Shown in pieces: positions 33,043-43,346 of a stretch of 64,000 nucleotides of DNA. Position 1 is the first letter of the stretch, and each line of letters opens with the position of its first letter. The DNA is from Humulus lupulus. Taxonomy: Eukaryota; Streptophyta; Magnoliopsida; Rosales; Cannabaceae. Location: the NCBI RefSeq assembly GCF_963169125.1, contig NC_084798.1, positions 174,311,980-174,375,979 on the forward strand, given 5' to 3'. The notes beneath the pieces are model-generated. The model searched no databases, was not told where the DNA came from, and was given only the letters and a program-made list of their open reading frames with translations. A program made the translations under genes and the position numbers.

Positions 33043-36000
33043 TTACTGATAGTAACGGCGGAGGTGCTCCGCGTTCCAGGCGCACGGGACTTTAGATCCG
33101 TCGAGTCTCTTTAAGTGATACGACCCATGGCTCACTTTTTCTTGGACTTCATAGGGGCCTTCCCAGTTGGGTCCGAGGACTCCCACTCCCGGATCCTGCG
33201 TTGCAGGAAATACTCTCCGTAGGACAAGGTCCCCAACTTCGAATGTACGGCTCTTGACTCTTGAGTTGAAGTGTCGGGCTATCTTGCCTTGGTACATTTT
33301 GAGTTGGACCTGTGACTGCTCCCGGAGCTCTTCGATCATGTCCAGGGACTCCTGGAGAAGGGCGTGGTTCCGGGTAGGGTCGTAGGTGTCCTGCCTATGA
33401 GAGGTGATCATAGTTTCTACTGGGATGACGGCCTCACAACCGAAGGTCATGGAGTAAGGTGTGTGCCCTGTCGAAGTTCTCTCTGTTGTGCTATAGGCCC
33501 AAAGTACTCGCGGGAGCTCTTCCGGCCAGTGAGCCTTGCATGCTTGGAGTTTTTTCTTCAACGTGGTCTTTAAAATTTTGTTCACTGCCTCCACTTGTCC
33601 ATTAGCTTGAGGTCTGGCGACTGCAGAAAAGCTTTTGATGATTCCATGCGAAGCACAGAAGTTTGTGAAATGTTCACTATCAAATTGCTTCCCGTTGTCG
33701 GACACAATTTTACGTGGAAGCCCGAAACGGCACACTATATTCTTGATGACAAAGTCCAGTGCTTTCTTAGACGTGACCGTGTTCATAGGTTCTGCTTCAG
33801 CCCATTTGGTGAAGTAGTCTACCGCGACTATGGCATACTTCACTCCACCCTTTCCAGTTGGAAGGGAACCTACTAGGTCAATGCCCCAAACGGCGAACGG
33901 CCAGGGGCTGGTCATTAAGGTAATTTCTGTAGGCGGCGCTCGCGGAACCTTGGCGTACCTCTGGCACTGCTCACATTTTCTGACATAATCCACACAATCC
34001 TTCTTCATGGTGAGCCAGAAGTATCCTTGACGAAGGATCTTTTTGGAGAGGCTCAGCCCGGAGGTATGGTCGCCACAGAAGCCTCCGTGAATCTCATGGA
34101 TGATGGTGCTGATTTCGGTTCCGGCAACACACCTAAGGAAGGGTATGGACAACCCCCTGCGGTAAAGCTTTCCATCCATAACCACGTATCGGGGAGCTTG
34201 ATATTGGAGCTTTCTTGCGTCAGCTTTATCAGTGGGGAGCTCTCCGGTGGTGAGAAATCTGAGGATGGATCCTATCCAGGAATGGGAATGGTCGATGATG
34301 GCATTTACCCTCTGTGTCTCAGTACTAGGTGCTTCTAAGTGCCCGATGGGCACTAGGCCATATTGTTCAATCTCCGGGTCTGTTGCAAGCTTGGCCAGCG
34401 TGTCCGCGAGTGAATTATGGTCCCGGGGGACCTGGCGGATTTGGTAGCCTTTGAAATGCTGCAGGAGGCCGCGGGAGAGAGACACGTAAGCAGCCATTTT
34501 TTTGCCTTTCGTCTGGTATTCTCCGGATATTTGGTTTACCACAAGTAGGGAGTCGCTGTATACTTCGATTTTTTGGGCTCCGACTTCTCTGGCCAGTTGT
34601 AATCCAGCTAGCATGGCTTCGTTTTCTGCCTCGTTGTTGGATGCTGGGAACGTGAAACGGATGGCGCTCTGGAGCTGATGTCCTTGGGGAGAAATTAGGA
34701 TAACCCCTGCTCCAGCTCCTTTTTCATTTGAGGCTCCGTCTACATAGACCTTCCATGTGGGAAGTTCCGGGACAGGATCTTCCGGGAGATCATTCATTCC
34801 TGAGCATTCCACAATAAAGTCCGCGAGAGCTTGACCTTTTATGGAAACACGTGGCTGGTAGTGGATGTCAAACTGGCTCAGTTCCATGGCCCATTTAAGT
34901 AATCTGCCAGAAGACTCGGGCTTCTGCAGGACTTGCCGGAGAGGGTGGTTGGTGAGTACTCTGATGGTGTGCGCTTGGAAATAGGGCCTTAGCTTCCGCG
35001 AAGCGATTAGCAAGCAGAGGGAGAGTTTTTCAATCATTGTATATCTGGACTCGGCGTCCAGTAACCTCTTGCTCACGTAATACACAGGGAGTTGGAGACG
35101 GCCGTCTTCCCGGACGAGAGCGGCACTTACGGCATGCTTTGTCACAGCCAAGTACAAGAACAACGCCTCTCCTTCGACAGGTTTGGACATAATGGGAGCT
35201 CGAGTTAGATGTTCCTTGAGGTGTTGGAAGGCTGCTTCGCATTCGGGGGTCCACTCGAACTTCTTGTTTCCTCGCAACACATTGAAGAAGGGGACACATT
35301 TGACAGTGGCCTTAGATACGAAGCGGCTGAGAGCAGCTATCCTTCCGGTAACACTTTGGACATCCCTATGCTTTCGGGGAGAAGGCATATCTATGAACGC
35401 TTTAATTTTCTCAGGGTTGGCCTCCACTCCGTGGGAGCTGACAATGAAACCGAGGAACTTCCCAGACGAGACCCCGAAAGTACATTTCTTCGGATTCAGT
35501 TTCATTCCGTACTTTCGGATCACGGCGAAAGCTTCCTCAAGGTTGTCACTGTGGTCCTCGGAGGTCTTGGATTTCACCAACATGTCGTATACATACACCT
35601 CCATGTTCCTCCCCAGCTGATCCTTGAACATTTTGTTTACTAGACGCTGGTATGTCGCCCCAGCATTCTTCAAACCGAATGGCATGACCACGTAACAGTA
35701 GACACCCTTGTCCGTGAGGAAGCTGGTGTGTTCCTGGTCCACGACATGCATCTTGATCTGGTTGTATCCGGAGTATGCATCCATGAAGGATAAGAGTTCA
35801 TACCCGGATGTAGCGTCTACCATCTGATCGATTCGCAGAAGAGGGAAACAGTCTTTTGGGCAGGCTTTGTTCAGGTCTGTGAAGTCGATACACATTCTCC
35901 AGGATCCATCGGGTTTCGGGACCAGAACCGGGTTGGCCAACCACACGGGATAGAGTGACTCCTGGAGAAAGCCTATGAACATCAGCTTGTCCACTTCGGC

Positions 36001-36963
36001 TTTGACTGCTTCGGCCCTTACTGGGTCTAACGGCCTCCTCTTTTGGCGAACTGGAGTTGCAGATGGGTCTATGTTGAGTGCGTGACACGCAACATTAGGA
36101 TTAATTCCCGTCATATCAGCGTGGCACCATGCCAGGATATCCTGATTATTCTTCACAGTGGCCACGATCTTTTCTCGAATGGCCGATGGAAGGTTTTTCC
36201 CCACCTGAATGACTTTGGTGGGATCTTCCGAGTTGAGGATCACCTCTTCGACTTCCTCCATCGGCTCTATCGCCCTCTCGACCCCCACTCTAGGGTCGAG
36301 TTCTTCAACGTATGCCCCTTGGGCACCCCCAGTTTCTGGTAAATCCTCTGCCAAAGGTGTGGCAACAATCGCCTCCTGGACCGTGTAGACGGATCGGACG
36401 GAGACGTTATAACAGCTTCGTGCACTTCGTTGGTCTCCCCGGAGGGTGCCGATGCGCCCGTCGTCACATGGAAACTTCAAGCATAAGTGGCGTATCGAGG
36501 TTATGGCCCCAACATCGATTAGGACCGGTCGGCCTAGGATGGCATTGTACGCCGTGGGGCAGTCGACCACCACGAATGTGCAGTGCTTGAAGGCACAAGC
36601 GTCGCTGTCTCCTCTGAGGGTGACTGGAAGTTGAATTTTGCCTAAGGGCATGAGTGCATCCCCATTGAACCCCTGAAGCTGGATGGGGCATGGGATCAGA
36701 TCTGTCTCGGTTAATCCGATTGCGTGGAAGGCAGCTTTGAAGAGGATGTTGACGGAGCTTCCATTATCGACTAGGATCCGTGACACCTTCTTATTGGCGA
36801 TCTGGGCTTCCACGACGAGGGGATCGTTGTGGGGGAAGTGCACATGTCGGGTGTCGTCTTCCGTGAAGGTGATGGGAAGATCCATCATTCGGGGACGCTG
36901 AGCAGGTGACTGAACCAAGGCGCACATCTCCCCGGTGTGTTCTAACTCCCTCAAGTACCTTTT
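33043..36963 (-). pseudogene. Pol polyprotein of element b: protease, RT, RNase H, archaeal RNase H, integrase
   Basis: About 1300 codons are open without a break. Counting from 36954: protease ILVDNGSSVNI (Asp at about 63); RT with VPKPDGSWRMCIDFTDLN and FGLKNAGATYQRLVNKMF; first RNase H (LYLAVTKHAVSAALVRE); a second RNase H from about residue 732 (WKVYVDGASNEKGAGAG, NEAENEAML, YSDSLLVV, DHNSLADTLAKLA, all four acidic positions present); the HHCC zinc site (HGGFCGDHTSG, CEQCQRYA); and the integrase triad in WGIDLVG, VSDNGKQFD and NGQVEAVNK. The RT active site is damaged: the usual YVDD reads YVYD (codon TAC at 35587-35589, residue 456). Gag lies upstream in the same frame, separated by one TAG. 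Confidence 0.93.
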
Positions 36964-39299
36964 CTAGGAGTTGCGGGTGCTTCCGGCAAGGTGCGGTCCT
37001 CCGGAAATGGTGGCCACGTGTCTGTCAACGGGAGGCGGAGAAAGGCCAGGCGGATATGGCTTTCCGGGTCCTGGAGTCAACATGGCAATGGGTGCCGAAG
37101 AGGTCGGAGCAGGAAGCGCTGGGAACTGAGATCCAGGAGCTTGGGGGTGACCGGCTCCAGGAGCGCTAGCGGTCCCCCTCTGTCCCGGAGAGTACGCAGC
37201 TCCGTGAACTACTCCCTGTCCGGGATAGATTATGGGTATCCTCACCCACTGACCGAGGTGTCCCGCTCTTGCCAGGGACTCGATCTCATCCTTCAGCTGA
37301 AGGCATTCGTTTGTGGTGTGCCCCACATCTCCGTGGAACTCACACCTCTTATTGGAGTCTCGCGGATGCCTTCCTCCGTGAGACACTTTCGGGGGCTTCC
37401 GGTAGTTGACCATATTACAGGTCGCCCGATAGACGTTCTCTCGCGAGTCTATCAAACTGGTGTAATCCGTGAACTTGGGCTCATAGTTCATCCGGGGTTT
37501 CTTTGAATGGTCCCCCCGGTTGGAGTTTTTTCCGCCTCGTTTATTCCGCGATTGGCTCAGATTTTGTTCTGGGCCTTCCGCTTGCGGTTGCGACGGGCCG
37601 GGAGCGATACTACATCCGGTTGGTACAGCTCCGTACCCAGAGAAATGGGTTTGACTCGGCGTCTGAGCAGACGCGGAAGGTCCATACACGCTTGGAGTGA
37701 ACTGGGCTCCTGGAAGCGTGAGGGCTGGCGCGGGAGCTTGCGAAGCAAAGCTCGGTGCAGTCACGGAGGGCGTTGGAGCTGGGGGAACTCCAAAGGCCTG
37801 TTGGTAGGCATCTTCAAGGTTGATGATTCCTTGAGCTTTTGATATGAATTCGGACAGAGTTTCTGCTCGCCTCCTTTGCATTTCTCCCCATAGCAGGGAG
37901 CCGACGGTAAGCCCCGATTGAAGGGCGATCAGCTTCATGTCATCGCTGACCTTGGTCTTAGCAGCAGTTTCCATCATTCTTTGAATGAAAGCTTTGAGGC
38001 TCTCATTGGGTAGCTGCTTGATGTTGGTTAAAGAACCAACCTCCATGTCGTGGTCCCGGGCAGCAATGAACTGCCTCCTGAATGCGGACTGTAGCTCCTT
38101 CCAACTGTGGATGGATCCGGGAGCTAATCTTTTCCACCAGTCTTCCGCGGACTTGGTAAGGGTGAGTGAGAAGCACATGCATTTGGCATCCTCACTGACG
38201 CGCGCCACTTGCATCATCTTGTTGTATTTAGCTAAATGGGTGCGCGGGTCTGTCCTCCCCTCATATAATTCTATGTGAGGCATTTTGAAGTTCTCCGGGA
38301 GGGGCGTTTCCGCGATCCTCCGAATACATGGTTCCGGGTCTTCTTCCTCAGAGTCTGACAGGGCCCCACTTTGCTTCCGGACCAGCTTGGTCAAGGCAGC
38401 GATCTGTTCCTCGAGTCTCTTTGTATCGCTCTCCAAGAGGTCACGTCCCCGGAGCTTGTCGTTGAGATGATTTCGCAGGTCATCTCCGCGAGGCCGGGCC
38501 TTTTCTCCTTTGGCCTTTTCGTACTTGGCCTCCAACCTTTTCCTTAGGTCCACCGTGGACCAGCTATCTTCGGAGTGCGTGTCCGCAGCCCGACCGTCCT
38601 GGTTGATGGAATCACTGGGGCGGTTGTTCCTTCCTCTAGGCCTGGGTGCCTTAGCACCGAGCCCTTTAGGCACAGAGTGCCCCCTTGGGGCTGAAGGACG
38701 TCTGGGCTTAGAAGCGCCAGAGACCTTCTGCGCGGGGGGGGGGGGGGGCAGTCGGCCTGGTGATTCACGCCTTTAGGAGGTGCAGGGGCGTTAGTGCGCA
38801 CAGGCTCCCCAACTTTTTCTTTGCCCTTGTTAGGGGCGGCTTTGGATGGTCCAGCAGCGGCGGGATCCGGCATGGTGGCATCAGCACCACCTAAAACAGA
38901 GGCGTCCTCGTCCGAGTCGCCTAGATCTCCGAACTTACTTTGGAGGCGCTCCATCATGCGCTGCATTTTTCCGGAGACGCGCTCCTGCTCAGCGAGCTTG
39001 GCCTTAGTGGCCACCAGTTCTTCGGCTACTTGGACCAGTTCTGGATCCTTCTCGTTGTAGTAGCCGTCTTTGTAGTAACCGTCTCGGACATACTCTTCTT
39101 CGTTTTCTAAGTATGTCGTATCTTCAGTACTGACCCGATCCTGGCGGGATGTCGGGTCTTCACCTTGGTAGTTCGAGTCGTGGGTACTTTCTCCTTCGGT
39201 CTGGGCTGCCGAGGGTTCGTTTTGTACCGCATCTTCCATCATAGTATCAGGGTTGACCTTAGCATTTTTGTCAACTGCGGATTTTCTCGTAGTCACCAT
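36964..39299 (-). pseudogene. Gag of element b, frameshifted at a poly-G run
   Basis: Starts MVTTRKSAVDKNAKVNPD at 39299, with an acidic N-terminal region and a coiled segment (LVQVAEELVATKAKLAEQER). The frame runs into a 15-base G run on the plus strand (38734-38748), translated there as Pro, and is lost. It resumes in another frame near 38673 ([20 protein letters not shown]). The Retrotrans_gag core follows: [62 protein letters not shown]2HX4HX4C knuckle ([14 protein letters not shown]) lies near 37300. The frame ends in TAG (36964-36966), after which pol continues in the same frame. Confidence 0.9.
38734..38748. repeat. 15-base G homopolymer in gag of element b
   Basis: An uninterrupted run of 15 G (C on the coding strand). 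It is where the two gag frames meet. Replication slippage or an assembly/sequencing length error in this run could each explain the frameshift. Confidence 0.9.
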
Positions 39300-39343
39300 C
39301 TTTTCAGTACGCAGAAAAAGAGCTGACTAACAACTCCCTACAG

Positions 39344-39361
39344 CTCTCAACGAGAGCACCA
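39344..39361 (-). other. Primer binding site of element b
   Basis: The minus strand reads TGGTGCTCTCGTTGAGAG three bases after the 5' LTR. It begins with the TGG complementary to a tRNA CCA end. It is clearly not the iMet site used by a, c and Y. I cannot name the tRNA with confidence. Confidence 0.75.
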
Positions 39362-39364
39362 AAA

Positions 39365-40255
39365 TGTTTACCGAGTTTTTCGGAAACGAATACAAAGAAA
39401 ATAATAAAAAGATAAGAACTGTAGAAGTGCAGAAATATAAATAGACAAATAGGTTTTTTACGTGGTTCAGGCGTTAACGAGCCCTAGTCCACGAGTCGAT
39501 GTTATTATACTTGTAGAGAATTACAGTAAAATGGCTGGTGTAAAAGAACCTCACAAACTCACAGTGCTTCTCTCGAGTTCTTTAGAAGAAGACGAAGCTA
39601 GAGAGATTTTGGCAGAGTTCTTGCTATGTAATGTGTTCTCTCCCCCCCTTCTATTGCAAAATGAGGAGGTCTTTATAGCTAGAGTTTTTTATTAGGGTTT
39701 TACTCTGCCCCCATGAGTCTTAATTACACCAGCCATAAATAAAGGATACAATTACCGTAGTCGCCTGGCTACCAGACTCTATGTGGGTATATTTACGTGA
39801 AAGTATGGGGAATGCACAAAGGCAGCTGTCTTTTCCAGGCTGTCAGCGGAACAGTAGGCGAAATGGTACTTTTAGGCGTGCTGGGATGTGTGCGGCCTCG
39901 ACCTGTCGGGCGTGTCAGGCGGGATCCTGTGTCAGGTGGATATCATTCCAACTATGCCTCCTCCATGACTCGACCGCTTGGTCTTCTTCCGTGCGAGACA
40001 CGGAACTGTATCCGCGAAGGTAACCTGAAGAGCTTCTCCTGGAAGGACCTTCCCCGAAGGATATCCCTTCGGGAGTCCGGGAGAATTGACGAGCTTCCGC
40101 GTCGCGGTTGCTTGAAAGAGTATGCTGGACACTAAACGGGAGAGGCGAAGCCTTTCTGTCCATCCGCGAGCTCTGGTCACCTTTCGTGAAAGACTTTGAT
40201 AATTCTGCTTCCCCGAGGCTATCCATTTAAGCGCTATCCGGAAATCTGGATAACA
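39365..40255 (-). repeat. 5' LTR of element b
   Basis: 891 bp, the same length as the 3' LTR, with the same TG...CA ends. A minus-strand TATA box lies at 39671-39679. The flanking duplication CAACA follows at 40256-40260. Confidence 0.95.
39671..39679 (-). promoter_or_regulatory. TATA box of element b 5' LTR
   Basis: The minus strand reads GCTATAAAG followed by ACCTCC. It is conserved at the same place in the 3' LTR (25986-25994) and would start the gag-pol transcript. Confidence 0.55.
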
Positions 40256-40281
40256 CAACACATAAATCAATTAGCATTATT

Positions 40282-40555
40282 TTAAATTAATGTATTACAC
40301 AAATAAATAATCACAAGTGTTAATGCATTATACAAATAAATAATCACAAGTATTAATGAATTACACAAATAAATATTCACAAGTGTTAATGCATTACACA
40401 AATAAATAATCACAAGTGTTAATGCATTATACAAATAAATAATCACAAGTATTAATGAATTACACAAATAAATATTCACAAGTGTTAATGCATTACACAA
40501 ATAAATAATCACAAGTATTAATGAATTACACAAATAAATAAACACAAGTATTATG
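40282..40555 (-). repeat. 33-bp minisatellite at the tail of the TNP2-like gene
   Basis: Eight or more units of about 33 bp containing ACACAAATAAATAATCACAA, with TATAC/TACAC and TGCA/TGAA variants alternating in a three-unit higher-order pattern. The unit length is a multiple of three, so the minus strand stays open and reads hydrophobic LVIIYLCNALT-type repeats. It directly follows the recognisable TNP2 C-terminal region. Confidence 0.9.
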
Positions 40556-43239
40556 CGCTTCAACTCAATCGACACTCCATGATTTTGTTCTCCCAACTTC
40601 TTTAAAATTGTATTCTTCAGCCACTGGCAAAACATTTTATTATGCTCATCTATAACCCATTTCTGTTTATTTTTAACCTTGTTTGGAATCATCAACTGTA
40701 ATAACTCCATGTGATCACTAAAACATAAAAAAAAACCAAAAAAGTTTAAACAACAAAAAGAAAATCACTACTCTAATATATATGATTGAAATATATTATA
40801 TACTTACATTATATATGATTGAATCTCATGATTATTTTTTATCACAACTAATTGAGCTAGATCTAATTCTTCCCTAGATACGGTGATCACTGTTCCGTTC
40901 CCTCTTAGTCCTTTATCAACTCCATCTGAGTTATTTCACGGTTTGCTGATTCCAATTGCCTCAACCCCACTCATGTATTCTGAGCAAAATTCTATTGCCT
41001 CTTCTGATATATAACATTCAACCATACTATCTTCAGGACGATAATGATTATGCATACTCCTTTCAAATGGATACATCCATCACACCCATACTAGTCCACA
41101 CAACTTGGCTTCCCTTACTAGATGAAGCATTAAATGTATCATAATGTCAAAGAAGGATGGTGGAAAAAACATTTCAAGGTTGCATAGAGTTTCCACTATC
41201 TTACAATGCAATGCATCCAATTTTTTCATTTCCAATTCTTTTCTGCATAAATGATTAAAGAATATGCAAACATTCGTCAAACAATCTCGAACTTTTTTCG
41301 GTAAGACTGGCCGAATAGCAATCGGAAGTAATTGTTGCATAAACATATGACAATCATGTGATTTCATACCAATCAGCTTCAAATCCCCCATGGATACCAA
41401 GTTTCGAATGTTGGATGAATAGCCATCAAGCATTTTCATCTCTAAAAATGATTTACATACAACTTTTTTCTCTTCTCTGAACAACGTGAAACAAGCAGAA
41501 GGTAAATATGTGCATTTACCTTTCTGTTCAGGTGCTATATCAGTTCGTATACCCATTTCAACAAGATCTAAACGACTAGATAAACCATCCTTAGTTTTAC
41601 CGGGAATATCAAGTAATGTACCTATAATACTTTTGCACACATTTTTTTCTATATGCATGACATCCAAACAATGTCGAACAAGTAAATCTTTCCAGTAAGA
41701 AAGATGAAAAAAAAATTGATTTCCTTTCGAAACATCCATTTACTTTCTTATTTTTCTTCATTTTTCCATACTTGAAAACAATTTTCTCTACTTCTTTAAG
41801 AATTTGTTGCCCCGAAAGTTGAAAAGGAGCAACACCTTGTTCTTTATCACCATCAAATGCTTTTATTTTTTCATATAATGATGATTTAGGGGCAAGTATC
41901 ATCTATGACCCATATAACACATTTTGTGCCCATTCAACAAACGAAGAGCCCTTGTGTTAGTGCAACATATTAGACATCCCTGGTAACCTTTTGTGCTTAA
42001 TCCTGATAGATTACCATTAGCTGAGAATTCATTAACGGTCCACAACAAAACAGCTTTTAAGTTAAAGACTTCTTTCTTAAAACTGTCATATGCCTCAACA
42101 CCATTTTCATACAAATCTTTCAAATCATCAATTAATGGTGCCAAATAAACATCTATATCGTGTCCCGGTTGTTTTGGACCTGAAATCATTAACGTGAGCA
42201 TCAAAAACTTTCTTCTCATCACTAACCACGGAGGAAGATTGTACATAACAAGGAAGACAGGCAACGAACTATGCCTACTACTTAGAGATTTATGTGGATT
42301 TACACCATCGGCAGCTAGAACTAGACGAAGATGTCTTGCTTCAGTTTTAAATTTTGGATTTAAGTTATTAACTTTTTTCCAAGCCTAGGAATCTGCAGGA
42401 TGTCAGAGTTTACCATCTTTCACTTGCCTAGTCTCATGCCATATTAAGTTTTCAAAGCATTCTGCACTTCGATATAATTTCTTAAGCCGTGGAATCAAAG
42501 GCAATTACCACATCACTTTCTGAGGAATAAGTTTCCTAATCTCCTTACTCTTGTTAGGTTTGTAGTGGGGTAAATCACATTCTGGGCAAGTGTCCATGTC
42601 TGCATACTGTTTACGATATAACACATAATCGTTCGAACATGCATGGATCTTCTCATACTTCAACCCTATGCAATTTAAAGTTTTCTTCACTTTATACGTA
42701 GACTCAGGGAAGCAATTATCTGATGGAAAAATCTCCTTAAAAGCAGCTAAAAATTGACTAAAACATTTATCGCTAACTCCATTTTCTGCTTTTATGCTGT
42801 AAACTTTTACCATTGTTGGTAATCTTTGTTTCAGACAACCATTGAATAATGGTTTATCTGCATCTCTAACAAATTTATCAAATTTTGAAAGATCATCAAC
42901 AAACTCTTCTTGTGCTTCATCGAGCAATTTCATATGATGGTCGTCAAAATCACTATAACCCAAATCATCAACCCCTCGCCTCCCGAACGGATATGGATTA
43001 TTATTTTTCAATGATTCTCCATGCCAATACCATGTACGATAACTTGTATCAATTCCCCGACAAAATACATGATTCTTTATTATGGTAATATTTCCTTTTG
43101 ATCCATTACCACAATCTTTACATGGACAAGGAATTCTTTCTGGATTACTACGATTTGTTTGGCAAAATTCTAAAAATTGGTTGAATCCGTCTTGAAATTT
43201 TTGTGTTTCTCTATTCTTAAGAATCCATGATTTATCCAT
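40556..43239 (-). pseudogene. TNP2-like CACTA transposase
   Basis: Starts MDKSWILKNRETQKFQDG at 43239. It begins with a transposase-associated N-terminal domain with Cys pairs (IPCPCKDCGNGSKG). The TNP2 core follows: ADGVNPHKS (about 42300, carrying the first expected catalytic Asp), GHDIDVYLAPLIDDLKDLY (about 42110), the CLICC motif and LDVMHIEKNVCKSIIGTLLD (about 41620). A DUF4218-type C-terminal region (PPSFFDIMIHLMLHLVREA, near 41130) and a tail with KWVIDEHNKMFCQWLK (about 40610) complete it. This enzyme class cuts and joins CACTA ends. Stops lie near 42504 and 42400 and frameshifts near 41900 and 41730, so it is inactive here. Confidence 0.92.
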
Positions 43240-43346
43240 AATGATAATATCTACCTAATTCCTAAGTCAATAATGAAAAGAAAATTAATATTGTAATTGA
43301 ACAAAATTATGTTCAATTAATAAATTCTAAAATGAAATGGGCAAAG

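Larger units (their letters stand above)
25680..40255 (-). mobile_element. Element b: Tat/Retand-like Ty3/gypsy retrotransposon with antisense gene
   Basis: Identical-length LTRs of 891 bp (25680-26570 and 39365-40255) flank 12.8 kb of interior. The 5-bp duplication CAACA (25675-25679, 40256-40260) is perfect. On the minus strand come gag (39299-36964) and pol (36963-33043), whose pol has a second, archaeal-type RNase H, the mark of the Tat/Ogre/Retand lineage. A multi-exon gene runs on the plus strand at 27522-31540. Between them is a tandem array (31955-32510). I count about 10 LTR differences, so insertion is fairly recent, yet several lesions disable the copy. Confidence 0.96.

Noticed and set aside
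33167..38776. Many plus-strand ORFs of 60-170 codons across element b
   Set aside because: These are the complement of the minus-strand gag-pol frame, which has clear domains in order.
40282..40555. Regularly spaced repeats resembling a CRISPR array
   Set aside because: Units are contiguous 33-bp tandem copies without unique spacers, in plant DNA and inside a transposon gene.
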